In this document: in pieces, positions 28,161-37,094 of the stretch
How the letters are laid out: every line of letters starts with the position of its first letter
Position numbering within the stretch: position 1 is the stretch's first letter
Source: Candidatus Rokuibacteriota bacterium
GTDB lineage: Bacteria; Methylomirabilota; Methylomirabilia; Rokubacteriales; CSP1-6
Direction: 5' to 3'
Assembly (NCBI GenBank): GCA_003220685.1
Contig: QHTE01000059.1
Span: 1-64,000 of the forward strand
DNA length: 64,000 nt
Program-made: the position numbers and the translations under genes
The notes under the pieces: model-generated
The model's database searches: none
Told to the model about the DNA's origin: nothing
The model's input: the letters and a program-made list of their open reading frames with translations, nothing else

Positions 28161-28362
28161 TAGGAGGTGATCCAGCCGATGTGTAACCCTACGGTGATCT
28201 GTGAGGTGGTTGCCTCCTAGGCAGGGTCCACGCTAGCTCGGGTGGAACGCCTGGGAGTCCAGGCGCCACCGGCCCCGACGGTCCCGCTCTCACCAGCGGG
28301 GCGGCGCGACGCGCGACTGAAAGCAGAACGCGCCGCAGCCACCGTCGGGGCTTTATATTTTT
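28161..28362 (+). ncRNA. Structured RNA candidate with 13-codon ORF and intrinsic terminator
   Basis: An ORF of 13 codons (28179-28220, MCNPTVICEVVAS) has a near-perfect ribosome-binding site, GGAGGTGAT (28163-28171), 7 nt upstream. TAGGAGG (28161-28167) can pair with CCTCCTA (28213-28219), which covers the ORF's last codons and could hide the ribosome-binding site. Downstream are a perfect hairpin (GGTGG-AA-CGCCTGG, GAGT loop, CCAGGCG-CCACC, 28241-28270) and a three-way junction closed by CCCCGACGGT (28273-28282) with ACCGTCGGGG (28341-28350), enclosing CCCGCT/AGCGGG and GCGGCGCG/CGCGCCGC stems. CTTTATATTTTT follows, as in an intrinsic terminator on the plus strand. No plus-strand gene follows, so this looks like an independent small transcript. 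I do not recognise the RNA family. Confidence 0.45.
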
Positions 28363-28391
28363 GAGGGGGGCGACCCCCTCAGACCCCCAGC

Positions 28392-28592
28392 CTACGCCTT
28401 CCGGACGTTGGCGGCCTGGAGGCCCTTCGGACCGCGGGTCACCTCGAACTCGACGCGGTCACCCTCGGCAAGGCTCTTGAAGCCCTGAGCCTGGATGGCG
28501 CTGAAGTGAACGAAGACGTCCTCGCCACCCTCCTGGGTGATGAAGCCGAAGCCCTTCGCATCGTTGAACCACTTCACGGTTCCCTGTGCCAT
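28392..28592 (-). CDS. Cold-shock domain protein, copy 1
   Basis: 66-residue CspA-type RNA chaperone. RNP1 KGFGFITQ and RNP2 DVFVHFSAI motifs are visible in [20 protein letters not shown] and [18 protein letters not shown]. The rest is the usual beta-barrel. It is the last gene on the minus strand in a csp-helicase-csp set, beginning 30 nt after the helicase stop, so it is probably on the helicase mRNA. It differs from copy 2 at only five positions (T5Q, F15Y, F30Y, A66V and one synonymous-style neighbour change aside). Such proteins melt RNA structure at low temperature. Confidence 0.97.
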   Translation of the reverse strand: MAQGTVKWFNDAKGFGFITQEGGEDVFVHFSAIQAQGFKSLAEGDRVEFEVTRGPKGLQAANVRKA

Positions 28593-28622
28593 GACGTTTC
28601 CTCTTTCTCTGTTGTTGGAGCC

Positions 28623-29801
28623 TTACGCCCCGTTGTTCCCGGCGTGCATCGCCGGGGTGATGCGCGCGGCGTGCCGTGGAGCCTGTTCCCCGACGGTCGA
28701 GGCGCGAGTGACCGGATGTCCCAGGTGTCGCTCGATGAGGCGCAGCTGCTCGTGCTCCTCCGGCGACGCGAAGCTCGTCGCACAGCCGCTTGCCTGGGCT
28801 CGCGCGGTGCGACCGATCCGGTGAATGTAGTCTTCCGCCGTGTGCGGCAGATCGAAGTTGACGACGTGCGCGATCTCGGGCACGTCGAGCCCGCGAGCGG
28901 CGATGTCGGTCGCGATCAGGACGCGATAGCGGCCGCTCCGAAAGCCGTCGAGCGCCTCGCGCCGCTGCGACATCGAGCGGTCGGCGTGCAAGCGCGTCAC
29001 CCGATGACCGGCCGCGCCGACGACGCGCGCCACGCGGTCGGCGCGATGCTTGGTGCGCGTGAAGACGAGCGTGCGACCGCGCTCTTCGCGGAGGAGCTTC
29101 AGGAGGAGCGGTGTCTTGTCCTGAGGCGTCGCCTTGTACAGCCGCTGCGTGACCTTCGCGACCGGCTTCGCGCTCACGCCGACCTCGATCCTCACGGGCC
29201 GGACGAGATGACGGCGGACCAAGGTCTCGACCTCGGGCGGCATCGTCGCGGAGAAGCAGAGCGTCTGCCGGTCGAGGGGCGTCATCTGCAAAATTCGCTC
29301 GACCTGCGGCGCGAAGCCCATGTCGAGCATGCGGTCGGCTTCGTCGAGGACGACGATCCGCACCGTGCCGAGACGGAGCGAGCGGCGCTCGAGATGATCG
29401 GCGAGCCGGCCCGGGGTCGCCACGATGACGTCGGGCCGTTTCTGGAGCCCGGCGAGCTGGGCTCCCATCGACTCACCCCCGATGAGGACGAGCGTGCGAA
29501 CGCCCTGGGCTCCGCCGAGCATGTCGAAGGTCGCCGCGATCTGCAGCGCGAGCTCGCGCGTCGGCGCCAGCACGAGGGCCCGCGGTCGCGGTGAATCCGC
29601 GCGCGTGAGGCGCTCGAGCATCGGGATCGCGAAGGCGGCGGTCTTGCCGGTGCCCGTCTGGGCGCAGCCGATCACGTCGCGGCCTTCGAGGATCGGTCCG
29701 ATCGCCTGGGCCTGGATCGGGGTTGGGGTGGAGTAGCCGGCGTGGGCGACAGCGTCGCGCATCGCGGGCGAGAGCGGAGAATCGAGAAATGAACAGAACA
29801 T
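28623..29801 (-). CDS. DEAD-box RNA helicase, RhlE-like
   Basis: ATP-dependent RNA helicase of 392 residues. The Q motif is STPTPIQAQAIGPILEGRDVIG; motif I is AQTGTGKT; motif II DEAD is in VLDEADRMLDMGF; motif III SAT in CFSATMPPEVE; motif VI HRIGRTARA. The core matches RhlE-type DEAD proteins, with a short C-terminus and no large RNA-binding tail. It is flanked by two cold-shock genes on the same strand, which suggests joint use in unfolding RNA. Confidence 0.93.
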   Translation of the reverse strand: MFCSFLDSPLSPAMRDAVAHAGYSTPTPIQAQAIGPILEGRDVIGCAQTGTGKTAAFAIPMLERLTRADSPRPRALVLAPTRELALQIAATFDMLGGAQGVRTLVLIGGESMGAQLAGLQKRPDVIVATPGRLADHLERRSLRLGTVRIVVLDEADRMLDMGFAPQVERILQMTPLDRQTLCFSATMPPEVETLVRRHLVRPVRIEVGVSAKPVAKVTQRLYKATPQDKTPLLLKLLREERGRTLVFTRTKHRADRVARVVGAAGHRVTRLHADRSMSQRREALDGFRSGRYRVLIATDIAARGLDVPEIAHVVNFDLPHTAEDYIHRIGRTARAQASGCATSFASPEEHEQLRLIERHLGHPVTRASTVGEQAPRHAARITPAMHAGNNGA

Positions 29802-29842
29802 GAGTGTCGAACACCTTTCTGAGCTGCCTCGGCGTTAGGGTA

Positions 29843-29866
29843 CCCGGGCCCGTTGCCGGGCCCGGG
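29843..29866 (-). other. Perfect hairpin between csp copy 2 and the helicase gene
   Basis: CCCGGGCCCG pairs perfectly with CGGGCCCGGG across a 4-nt loop (GCAA when read on the minus strand, a stable tetraloop). No T tract follows on the minus strand, so it is more likely an mRNA stability or processing element, or a leaky terminator, than a full terminator. Confidence 0.5.
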
Positions 29867-29887
29867 CGGGAGTGAACAGGGTGGGCG

Positions 29888-30088
29888 CTAGACCTTCCTG
29901 ACGTTGGCTGCCTGAAGACCCTTCGGACCGCGAGTTACCTCGAACTCGACCCGATCACCTTCCGCAAGACTCTTGAAACCCTGGGCTTGAATGGCGCTGT
30001 AGTGTACGAATACGTCCTCGCCGCCCTCCTGCGTGATGAACCCATATCCCTTTGCATCGTTGAACCACTTTACTTGTCCTTGAGCCAT
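29888..30088 (-). CDS. Cold-shock domain protein, copy 2
   Basis: 66-residue CspA-type protein, [20 protein letters not shown] with [14 protein letters not shown]. It is nearly identical in sequence to copy 1 and lies upstream of the helicase on the same strand. Its own leader (minus strand, 30089-30170) contains two further inverted repeats (CCCTCC/GGAGGG, CCCGCC/GGCGGG), which would give a structured 5' leader of the kind seen on cold-shock mRNAs. Confidence 0.97.
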   Translation of the reverse strand: MAQGQVKWFNDAKGYGFITQEGGEDVFVHYSAIQAQGFKSLAEGDRVEFEVTRGPKGLQAANVRKV

Positions 30089-30169
30089 ACCTCGGACCTC
30101 TCTTTAGGGGGTCTTCAAGCCCCTGTGCTCCCGCCATCGTGGCGGGGTTACCCTCCGGAATTGGAGGGC

Positions 30170-30205
30170 AAACAAAAACGCCGCGCGAACTGGGCCCGCG
30201 CGGCG
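30170..30205 (-). terminator. Intrinsic terminator on the minus strand
   Basis: Stem CGCCGCGCG (30179-30187) with CGCGCGGCG (30197-30205), a perfect 9-bp match. On the minus strand it is followed by TTTTTGTTT. It lies 82 nt after the stop of the gene at 30288-31331 and upstream of csp copy 2. It most likely ends that gene's transcript; it could also act within a longer csp leader. Confidence 0.75.
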
Positions 30206-30287
30206 TGTGTCTCGATCTATCACAATCGTTACCTGACTCCGTGAGTGCCAGAACCGGCCGGTAGAATGACATGTAGCCACCGGAAAG

Positions 30288-31331
30288 TCAATCGATTTCT
30301 TCCACCGCGCGCGTGACGGGACGAGAGCCATTCCGTCTGCCGAGCCATCCCGGAATCGCGACCGAAAAGCGCCCCGCGGTCCCGCCGGCTACGACCACGT
30401 GAATTTCCTCCGTCGACGCGAACTTGGGAATCATGGCGTCCTGCTCTGAGGGGGTTTGACCCTGGCCATAGCGCAGGTTGGTGCCCTCGCCATGGTCCGC
30501 GTCGGGGAGAAGCTCTCGATACGGGCGTCGCACCGTCTCGTGGATGTGACGCTTGAGGTCGTCCTTCGACCATCCGCCATCGGCGAACGTGCGGGCGTGC
30601 TCCGGCCCCACGATCAGCATCGTATGGGAATAGAGCGGGAAATGCTTGCTGTTCCAGAGCCCGGCCATGGACCAGCCGATCGATCCCGCGAGCTGACGCG
30701 CCGCGCGGCTCGCGTGATCCGAGATGCCGTGCGGGGCATCGCCAGCGAACAGCGTGACGGCCGAGGTCTCCGCGGACAGGCCGCGCCCGGTATGAAAGGG
30801 CGGCCACGGGCTCGCCTCCTCGTTTTCTCCGATACAGTACGTGTAGCGGCCGGGGTGGCCGAACGTGGACATCGAGATCTCGCCGGGGCGTGCGCCGCCG
30901 ACGTTGATTATCATCAAGCGTAGGGCTCGACCGATCGTCGCGTTCGCGCGATAGCCCGGACCGAAGACGCCGAACGCGCTGTTGAGGCCGATCCGGCCGC
31001 GGATCGGTCCGTTGACTACGATGAGCGGCGCGCTGAAATGGGTCGAGGTCGAGACGCCGTGGAGGTTGAAGGCCGGATCGCAGGCGCACTCCGCGGCGGC
31101 GACGACGACGGGTAGATACTCGGGCCGACAGCCGGCGAGCACCGCGTTGATCGCGGCCTTTTCGACGGTCAGCCGACCATAGTTCGGCGGCATCTGCCCG
31201 AGCAGCTCGTCTCGCGACCGCCTGGTGCCGGCCAGCATCCGCTCGACGCGCTGACGGGTCGGCGGCACGACGGGGAGTCCATCGGTCACGCCCTTGTCGA
31301 ACCAGACCTCGAACTCATCGGCCGTCGTCAC
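30288..31331 (-). CDS. Conserved uncharacterised protein of the UGSC-associated type
   Basis: 347-residue protein. It opens VTTADEFEVWFDKGVTDGLPVVPPT and has the phrases GQMPPNYGRLTVEKAAINAVLAGCRPEYLPVVVAA, PLIVVNGPIRGRIGLNSAFGVFGPGYRANATIGRALRL and SMSTFGHPGRYTYCIGENEEASPW. I know this pattern from uncharacterised proteins often found beside UGSC-family (seleno)proteins; no CGSC or UGSC motif occurs here and no such neighbour is present. Start is chosen as the GTG at 31331, because the 18 upstream residues (arginine-rich) match nothing. It carries several Cys residues (CACD, YTYCIGENEE) that could be functional. The role is unknown. Confidence 0.6.
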   Translation of the reverse strand: MTTADEFEVWFDKGVTDGLPVVPPTRQRVERMLAGTRRSRDELLGQMPPNYGRLTVEKAAINAVLAGCRPEYLPVVVAAAECACDPAFNLHGVSTSTHFSAPLIVVNGPIRGRIGLNSAFGVFGPGYRANATIGRALRLMIINVGGARPGEISMSTFGHPGRYTYCIGENEEASPWPPFHTGRGLSAETSAVTLFAGDAPHGISDHASRAARQLAGSIGWSMAGLWNSKHFPLYSHTMLIVGPEHARTFADGGWSKDDLKRHIHETVRRPYRELLPDADHGEGTNLRYGQGQTPSEQDAMIPKFASTEEIHVVVAGGTAGRFSVAIPGWLGRRNGSRPVTRAVEEID

Positions 31332-32762
<1,431 letters not shown>

Positions 32763-32795
32763 CAGGTTTCTAGCCGCTTCGCGGGGGGTCGGAAG

Positions 32796-33632
32796 GTGAA
32801 GATTCGCAAGGTCGTACTGCTCGGCTCCCTGGTGGCGGCTTGCCTGCTGCTGCTCACCCTGCAGACGCGTGGGTACGGCTGGGTGGCTGGCGACTTCTTT
32901 GCCGTCGTCACCACGCCCATCCAGACCGGGCTCGCCAAAGCGAGCCGCGCGACCTTCGGGCTCTGGACGACCTATCTCGACTGGAAGAACGTGCGCGCCG
33001 AGAACCGGCGGCTGCGAGAAGAAGTGCAGGAGCTTCGGGTCCGCGCGCTGCGGGTGAGCGAGACCGATGACGAGAACCGCCGGCTGCGGCGGCTGCTCGC
33101 CATGCAGGAGAATCTCCCGCTGACGACTCTGTCGGGGGAGATCATCGCCCGCGAGTGGGGCGGCTGGATCCGATCGCTGACCGTCAACCGGGGTCGGGGC
33201 GACAACGTTCCGCGCCTGACCGCCGTGATCTCGCCCAACGGCCTCATCGGGCGCGTCGTCGACGTGCGGCCCGGCGTGTCGATCGTGCAGGTGCTGACCG
33301 ACCCGACGTCGACGGTGGGCGCTCATGTGCTGAGAACGCGGACGCCGGGCATCGTCGAGGGCGACCCTCGCGGTACGCTCCGGTTCAAGTTCATGGCGCG
33401 CGACGGCGCCTCGATCCAGAGCGGTGACACGCTGGTGACCGCCGGGCAGGGCGGGCTGTTCCCCCGCGGCATCCCGATCGGCACCGTTCGCGCGATCGAC
33501 AACCGCGGCGCGGCGCTCTTCCACTACGCCGAGATCACGCCTGCGGTCGACTACGCGCGACTCGACGAGGTCCTGCTGGTGACGGGCGATTCCCAGCGCG
33601 ATCTCACGGCGTTCTTCCCGACGGGTGGCTGA
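32796..33632 (+). CDS. mreC: Rod-shape protein MreC
   Basis: Bitopic inner-membrane protein of 278 residues that links MreB to the periplasmic wall-synthesis enzymes. It has one N-terminal membrane segment (VVLLGSLVAACLLLLTLQT), a coiled coil (LDWKNVRAENRRLREEVQELRVRALRVSETDDENRRLRRLLAMQE) and the beta-barrel periplasmic domain with GRVVDVRPGVSIVQVLTDPTSTVGAHVLRT and ARLDEVLLV. GTG 32796 is the start. Second gene of the operon. Confidence 0.95.
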   Translation: MKIRKVVLLGSLVAACLLLLTLQTRGYGWVAGDFFAVVTTPIQTGLAKASRATFGLWTTYLDWKNVRAENRRLREEVQELRVRALRVSETDDENRRLRRLLAMQENLPLTTLSGEIIAREWGGWIRSLTVNRGRGDNVPRLTAVISPNGLIGRVVDVRPGVSIVQVLTDPTSTVGAHVLRTRTPGIVEGDPRGTLRFKFMARDGASIQSGDTLVTAGQGGLFPRGIPIGTVRAIDNRGAALFHYAEITPAVDYARLDEVLLVTGDSQRDLTAFFPTGG

Positions 33633-34132
33633 TGCGTGCCCTGTTGGTCCTGACGGTAGCCGGCGGCTCGGTCGCGCACGCGACCTTGACCCCGCTCGTG
33701 ACCATCGCGGGCGTGCCGCCGGACATCCCGCTGATCATAGTCGTGCTGCTGGCGCTGCGGCGCGGCCCGGAGTTCGGCAGCCTCACGGGCTTCGTCAGCG
33801 GTTTACTGCAGGACGCGGCCGGCGGCGGCTTGATCGGCGTCCAGGCTCTGACCAAGGCGGTGATCGGGTTCGCGATCGGCGTCGCCGGCGGCCGGCTCCG
33901 GGTGAGTCAGCCGCTGGTCCAGGTGCCCGGGCTCGTGGTGCTCACGATCGCCGAGGGGCTCGCGCGCTTCGCGCTCTTGCAAGTGTTCCGCTTCCCCGCG
34001 CCGTTCGGTGAGCTGATGACGTACGTCGTGCTCCCGCAGGCGCTGTGCAACGGATTCGTCGGCGCCGCCTTCGTCCTGGCGTTGACCTGGACCCAGACCA
34101 TGCGCGACCACTTCGAGGGCAGCCGGCCGTGA
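33632..34132 (+). CDS. mreD: Rod-shape protein MreD
   Basis: Polytopic inner-membrane protein of 166 residues with about five helices (RALLVLTVAGGSVAHATLTPLVTI, PLIIVVLLALRRGPEFGSLTGFVSGLLQDAAGGGLIGVQALTKAVIGFAIG and a C-terminal helix). The FVSGLLQDAAGGGLIG phrase is typical of MreD. It couples to mreC by a TGATG overlap and to mrdA by GTGA. It supports MreC in the elongasome. Confidence 0.92.
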   Translation: MRALLVLTVAGGSVAHATLTPLVTIAGVPPDIPLIIVVLLALRRGPEFGSLTGFVSGLLQDAAGGGLIGVQALTKAVIGFAIGVAGGRLRVSQPLVQVPGLVVLTIAEGLARFALLQVFRFPAPFGELMTYVVLPQALCNGFVGAAFVLALTWTQTMRDHFEGSRP

Positions 34133-35949
34133 GCGTTACGCGCGGATCGCTGCCCCGTCGCGACGCCGGCCACCGGCGCGTCATGGTGATCGCCACCTCG
34201 GTGGTGTTCGCCTTCCTCGTCCTCGTCGGCCAGCTCTGGTACCTGCAGGTGCTCGAGGGCGGCCGGTTCCTCGATGCGTCGGACAAGAACCGGATCCGTG
34301 TCCGTCCGATCGCGGCGCCGCGCGGCATTCTGTTCGATCGCCACGGGATGCCGCTCGTCGACAACCGCCCGGCCTTCACGCTCTCGTTCATTCCCCGTGA
34401 GCTGCCGCGCGAGGATGAGACTCGTGACGCCGTGCTCGGCCGCGTGGCCTCGCTGCTCCACATCCCCTATCAGGACCTGACGGACGCGGTGGCGCGCGTG
34501 CCGTCCGACTCGCTCCTGCCGGTGCGTGTGCGGCGCGGTCTGACGCTCGCGGAGGTCGCGAAGATCGAGGAGTGGAAGCTCGAGCTGCCGGGCGTCATCA
34601 CGGAGGTCGAGCCCCAGCGCGTCTATCCGACGAGCCGCTTCGCCGCGCACCTCCTCGGGTACGTCCGCGAGGCCAACGACGAGCAGCTCAAGCAAGGCCG
34701 CTATCGGCGCGGCGAGATGGTCGGGCAGAGCGGCCTCGAGCGTCTGCTCGACGAGTACCTGCGCGGGCAGGACGGCGGCGAGCGGATCGAGGTCGACGCG
34801 ATGGGCCGTCCGGTCCGTCGCGTCCAGGCGACGGAGCCGCACGCCGGAGCGCAGGTGATCACCACGGTGGATCGCGGGATCCAGGAAGCGGCCGAGCGCG
34901 CGATGGAGGGACTGGCCGGCGCGGTCGTCGTCATGGATCCGCGCAACGGCGACGTGCTCGCGATGGTCTCCACCCCGGCCTTCGAGATCGATCGCTTCAC
35001 GGGCACCATCGACCGCGACGCGTGGCTGCGCGTGGTGCAGGATCCGAACTTCCCGCTGCTGAACCGCACGATCCAGACCCAGTACGCCCCAGGTTCCGTC
35101 TTCAAGATCATCGTCGCGGCCGCGGGTCTGCAGGAACGCAGCCTCACGCCGCTCGACCGGACCTACTGCAACGGCGAGTTCCGTCTGGGCACGGCGACGT
35201 TCAAGGACTGGAAGGAAGGCGGCCACGGCACGGTCGATCTCCACCACGCGATCGCGCAGTCGTGCAACATCTTCTTTTACGAGGCGGGACTGAAGGTCGG
35301 CGGCGCGACGATCGTGAAATACGCGAGCACGTTCGGATTCGGCCAGCCGACTGCTATCGACCTGCCTGGCGAGAAGAGCGGTCTCCTGCCGCGGCCCCAG
35401 GTCACCCGGGGTCGTCAGGGCCGGACGGCGGGGTATCCGCCCGGTGAGACGGTCAATATGTCGATCGGGCAGGGCACCGTGCTCGTCACGCCGATGCAGG
35501 TGGCGCGCTTTATGGCGGCCGTCGCCAACGGCGGCGTCCTCTGGCGGCCGCGTCTGGTGCAGCGGGTCGAGCGCCCGGAGCGCCTCGTCTGGAGCGATCA
35601 GGGGCAGGTGGCCGGCCACGCCGAGCTCTCGCCAGTGGTGTGGGCGTTCCTCCGTCAGAGCCTCTGGGCGGTCGTGAACGACAACGGAACGGGCGCGGCC
35701 GCGCGGATCCCCGGGCTCGACATCGCCGGCAAGACCGGTACCGCGCAGACGATCGCCAAGTCCAAGGCCGAGAAGGGGCAGGACCACGCGTGGTTCGCGG
35801 CGTTCGCGCCCGCGAAGGCGCCGGAGGTGGTCATCGTCGTGCTCGTGGAGCGGGGCGGTAAGGGCGGCCAGGTCGCGGCGCCCATCGCGAGAAAAATCTT
35901 GAATGCGATCTTCTTCGAGAAGATCGCCGCGGTGGAGATCGCCGGCTAG
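34129..35949 (+). CDS. mrdA: Penicillin-binding protein 2, elongasome transpeptidase
   Basis: Transpeptidase of 606 residues that cross-links peptidoglycan during elongation, anchored by one N-terminal membrane segment (VMVIATSVVFAFLVLVGQLWYLQVL). The pedestal domain has RPIAAPRGILFDRHGMPLVDNRPAF. The catalytic domain shows SxxK (S323-V-F-K326, in YAPGSVFKI), SxN (S378-C-N380) and KTG (K535, AGKTGTAQ). GTG 34129 overlaps mreD. It pairs with RodA, encoded next. Confidence 0.96.
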   Translation: MSVTRGSLPRRDAGHRRVMVIATSVVFAFLVLVGQLWYLQVLEGGRFLDASDKNRIRVRPIAAPRGILFDRHGMPLVDNRPAFTLSFIPRELPREDETRDAVLGRVASLLHIPYQDLTDAVARVPSDSLLPVRVRRGLTLAEVAKIEEWKLELPGVITEVEPQRVYPTSRFAAHLLGYVREANDEQLKQGRYRRGEMVGQSGLERLLDEYLRGQDGGERIEVDAMGRPVRRVQATEPHAGAQVITTVDRGIQEAAERAMEGLAGAVVVMDPRNGDVLAMVSTPAFEIDRFTGTIDRDAWLRVVQDPNFPLLNRTIQTQYAPGSVFKIIVAAAGLQERSLTPLDRTYCNGEFRLGTATFKDWKEGGHGTVDLHHAIAQSCNIFFYEAGLKVGGATIVKYASTFGFGQPTAIDLPGEKSGLLPRPQVTRGRQGRTAGYPPGETVNMSIGQGTVLVTPMQVARFMAAVANGGVLWRPRLVQRVERPERLVWSDQGQVAGHAELSPVVWAFLRQSLWAVVNDNGTGAAARIPGLDIAGKTGTAQTIAKSKAEKGQDHAWFAAFAPAKAPEVVIVVLVERGGKGGQVAAPIARKILNAIFFEKIAAVEIAG

Positions 35950-37040
35950 TGCTGCGGATCGACCGGCGCCTGCTGGAGAACGTGGACTGGCTCTTGCTGG
36001 TGACCGCGTTCGGGCTGGTCGTGATCAGCACGGTGACGCTCGCGAGCCTCCACGTCGGCCGGGCCGGCGGCAGCGTCGTCGTGCGGCAACTCGTCTGGTT
36101 CGCCCTCGGTCTGGTCGTCATGGTCTTCCTGGCCAGCCTCGATACCCGTCGGCTCGTTCGCGCCGCGCCGGCGTTCTATCTCCTGGGTCTCGTCGGCCTG
36201 GCCTCCGTCTTCCTGCTGGGCCGAACCGTGTCGGGTGCGCGGCGGTGGGTCGTGTGGGGTCCGCTCTCCCTGCAGCCGTCCGAGCTCTTCAAGATATGCT
36301 TCCTGCTCATGATGGTCTGGGCGTTGACCTCCCGCTGGGCGCAGCCCGTGGGCAAGCTCAGCCTGGCCATGATGCTTCCGATCGTGGCAGTCCCGGTCGT
36401 GCTCATCATCAAGCAGCCCGACCTCGGCACCGCCCTCTTGCTCGTTCCGGTGATGGTCATTCTCTTGATCGGAGCGGGCGTGCGCCTCAAGCTGCTCGGG
36501 GGCCTGGCCCTCGTGGCTCTGTCGGCACTGCCGCTCGCCTGGTTCGCGCTCAAGGAATACCAGCGAGAACGGATTCTCGTCTTCCTGGACCCGTTTCGCG
36601 ATCCACTCGGGAGCGCGTACAACGTGATCCAGGCGAAGATCGCGATTGGATCGGGCCAGCTCCTGGGCAAGGGCGTGACCGGCGCGACGCAGAGCCGGTT
36701 GGCCTTTCTCCCGGAGCGTCACACGGATTTCATCTTCGCCGTATTCGCCGAGATGTGGGGGTTCGTCGGCTGTCTCGTCCTGCTGCTGTGCTATGTCTTG
36801 CTCCTCCTGCGGGGCTTCGACATCGCGGCGACCGCGCGCGAGCCGGTAGGCCGGCTCGTGGCGCTGGGCGCCACGTCGCTGTTGGCGGCGCAGGTCTTGA
36901 TCAACGTCGGGATGGTGACCGGGCTTCTGCCCGTCGTCGGGATTCCGCTGCCGTTGATGAGCTACGGCGGCTCCTCGATGGTCGCCTCCTTCATGACGCT
37001 TGGCCTTCTCCTCTCGGTTCGAATGCGGCAGTTCCAATGA
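35949..37040 (+). CDS. rodA: Peptidoglycan glycosyltransferase RodA
   Basis: SEDS-family glycan polymerase with about ten membrane segments, 363 residues. It reads VDWLLLVTAFGLVVISTVTLASL at the start, SGARRWVVWGPLSLQPSELFKICFLL for the family signature, QPDLGTALLL and FLPERHTDFIFAVFAEMWGFVG, then GIPLPLMSYGGSSM with the catalytic-loop residues. The GTG overlaps the mrdA stop by one base. It ends the mre/mrd operon; rng follows after 54 nt. Confidence 0.96.
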   Translation: MLRIDRRLLENVDWLLLVTAFGLVVISTVTLASLHVGRAGGSVVVRQLVWFALGLVVMVFLASLDTRRLVRAAPAFYLLGLVGLASVFLLGRTVSGARRWVVWGPLSLQPSELFKICFLLMMVWALTSRWAQPVGKLSLAMMLPIVAVPVVLIIKQPDLGTALLLVPVMVILLIGAGVRLKLLGGLALVALSALPLAWFALKEYQRERILVFLDPFRDPLGSAYNVIQAKIAIGSGQLLGKGVTGATQSRLAFLPERHTDFIFAVFAEMWGFVGCLVLLLCYVLLLLRGFDIAATAREPVGRLVALGATSLLAAQVLINVGMVTGLLPVVGIPLPLMSYGGSSMVASFMTLGLLLSVRMRQFQ

Positions 37041-37094
37041 GACACGGACGATGCGGAGGTATCTCGCGGGTCGCCGTGTCGGCGAGGTGCTGCC

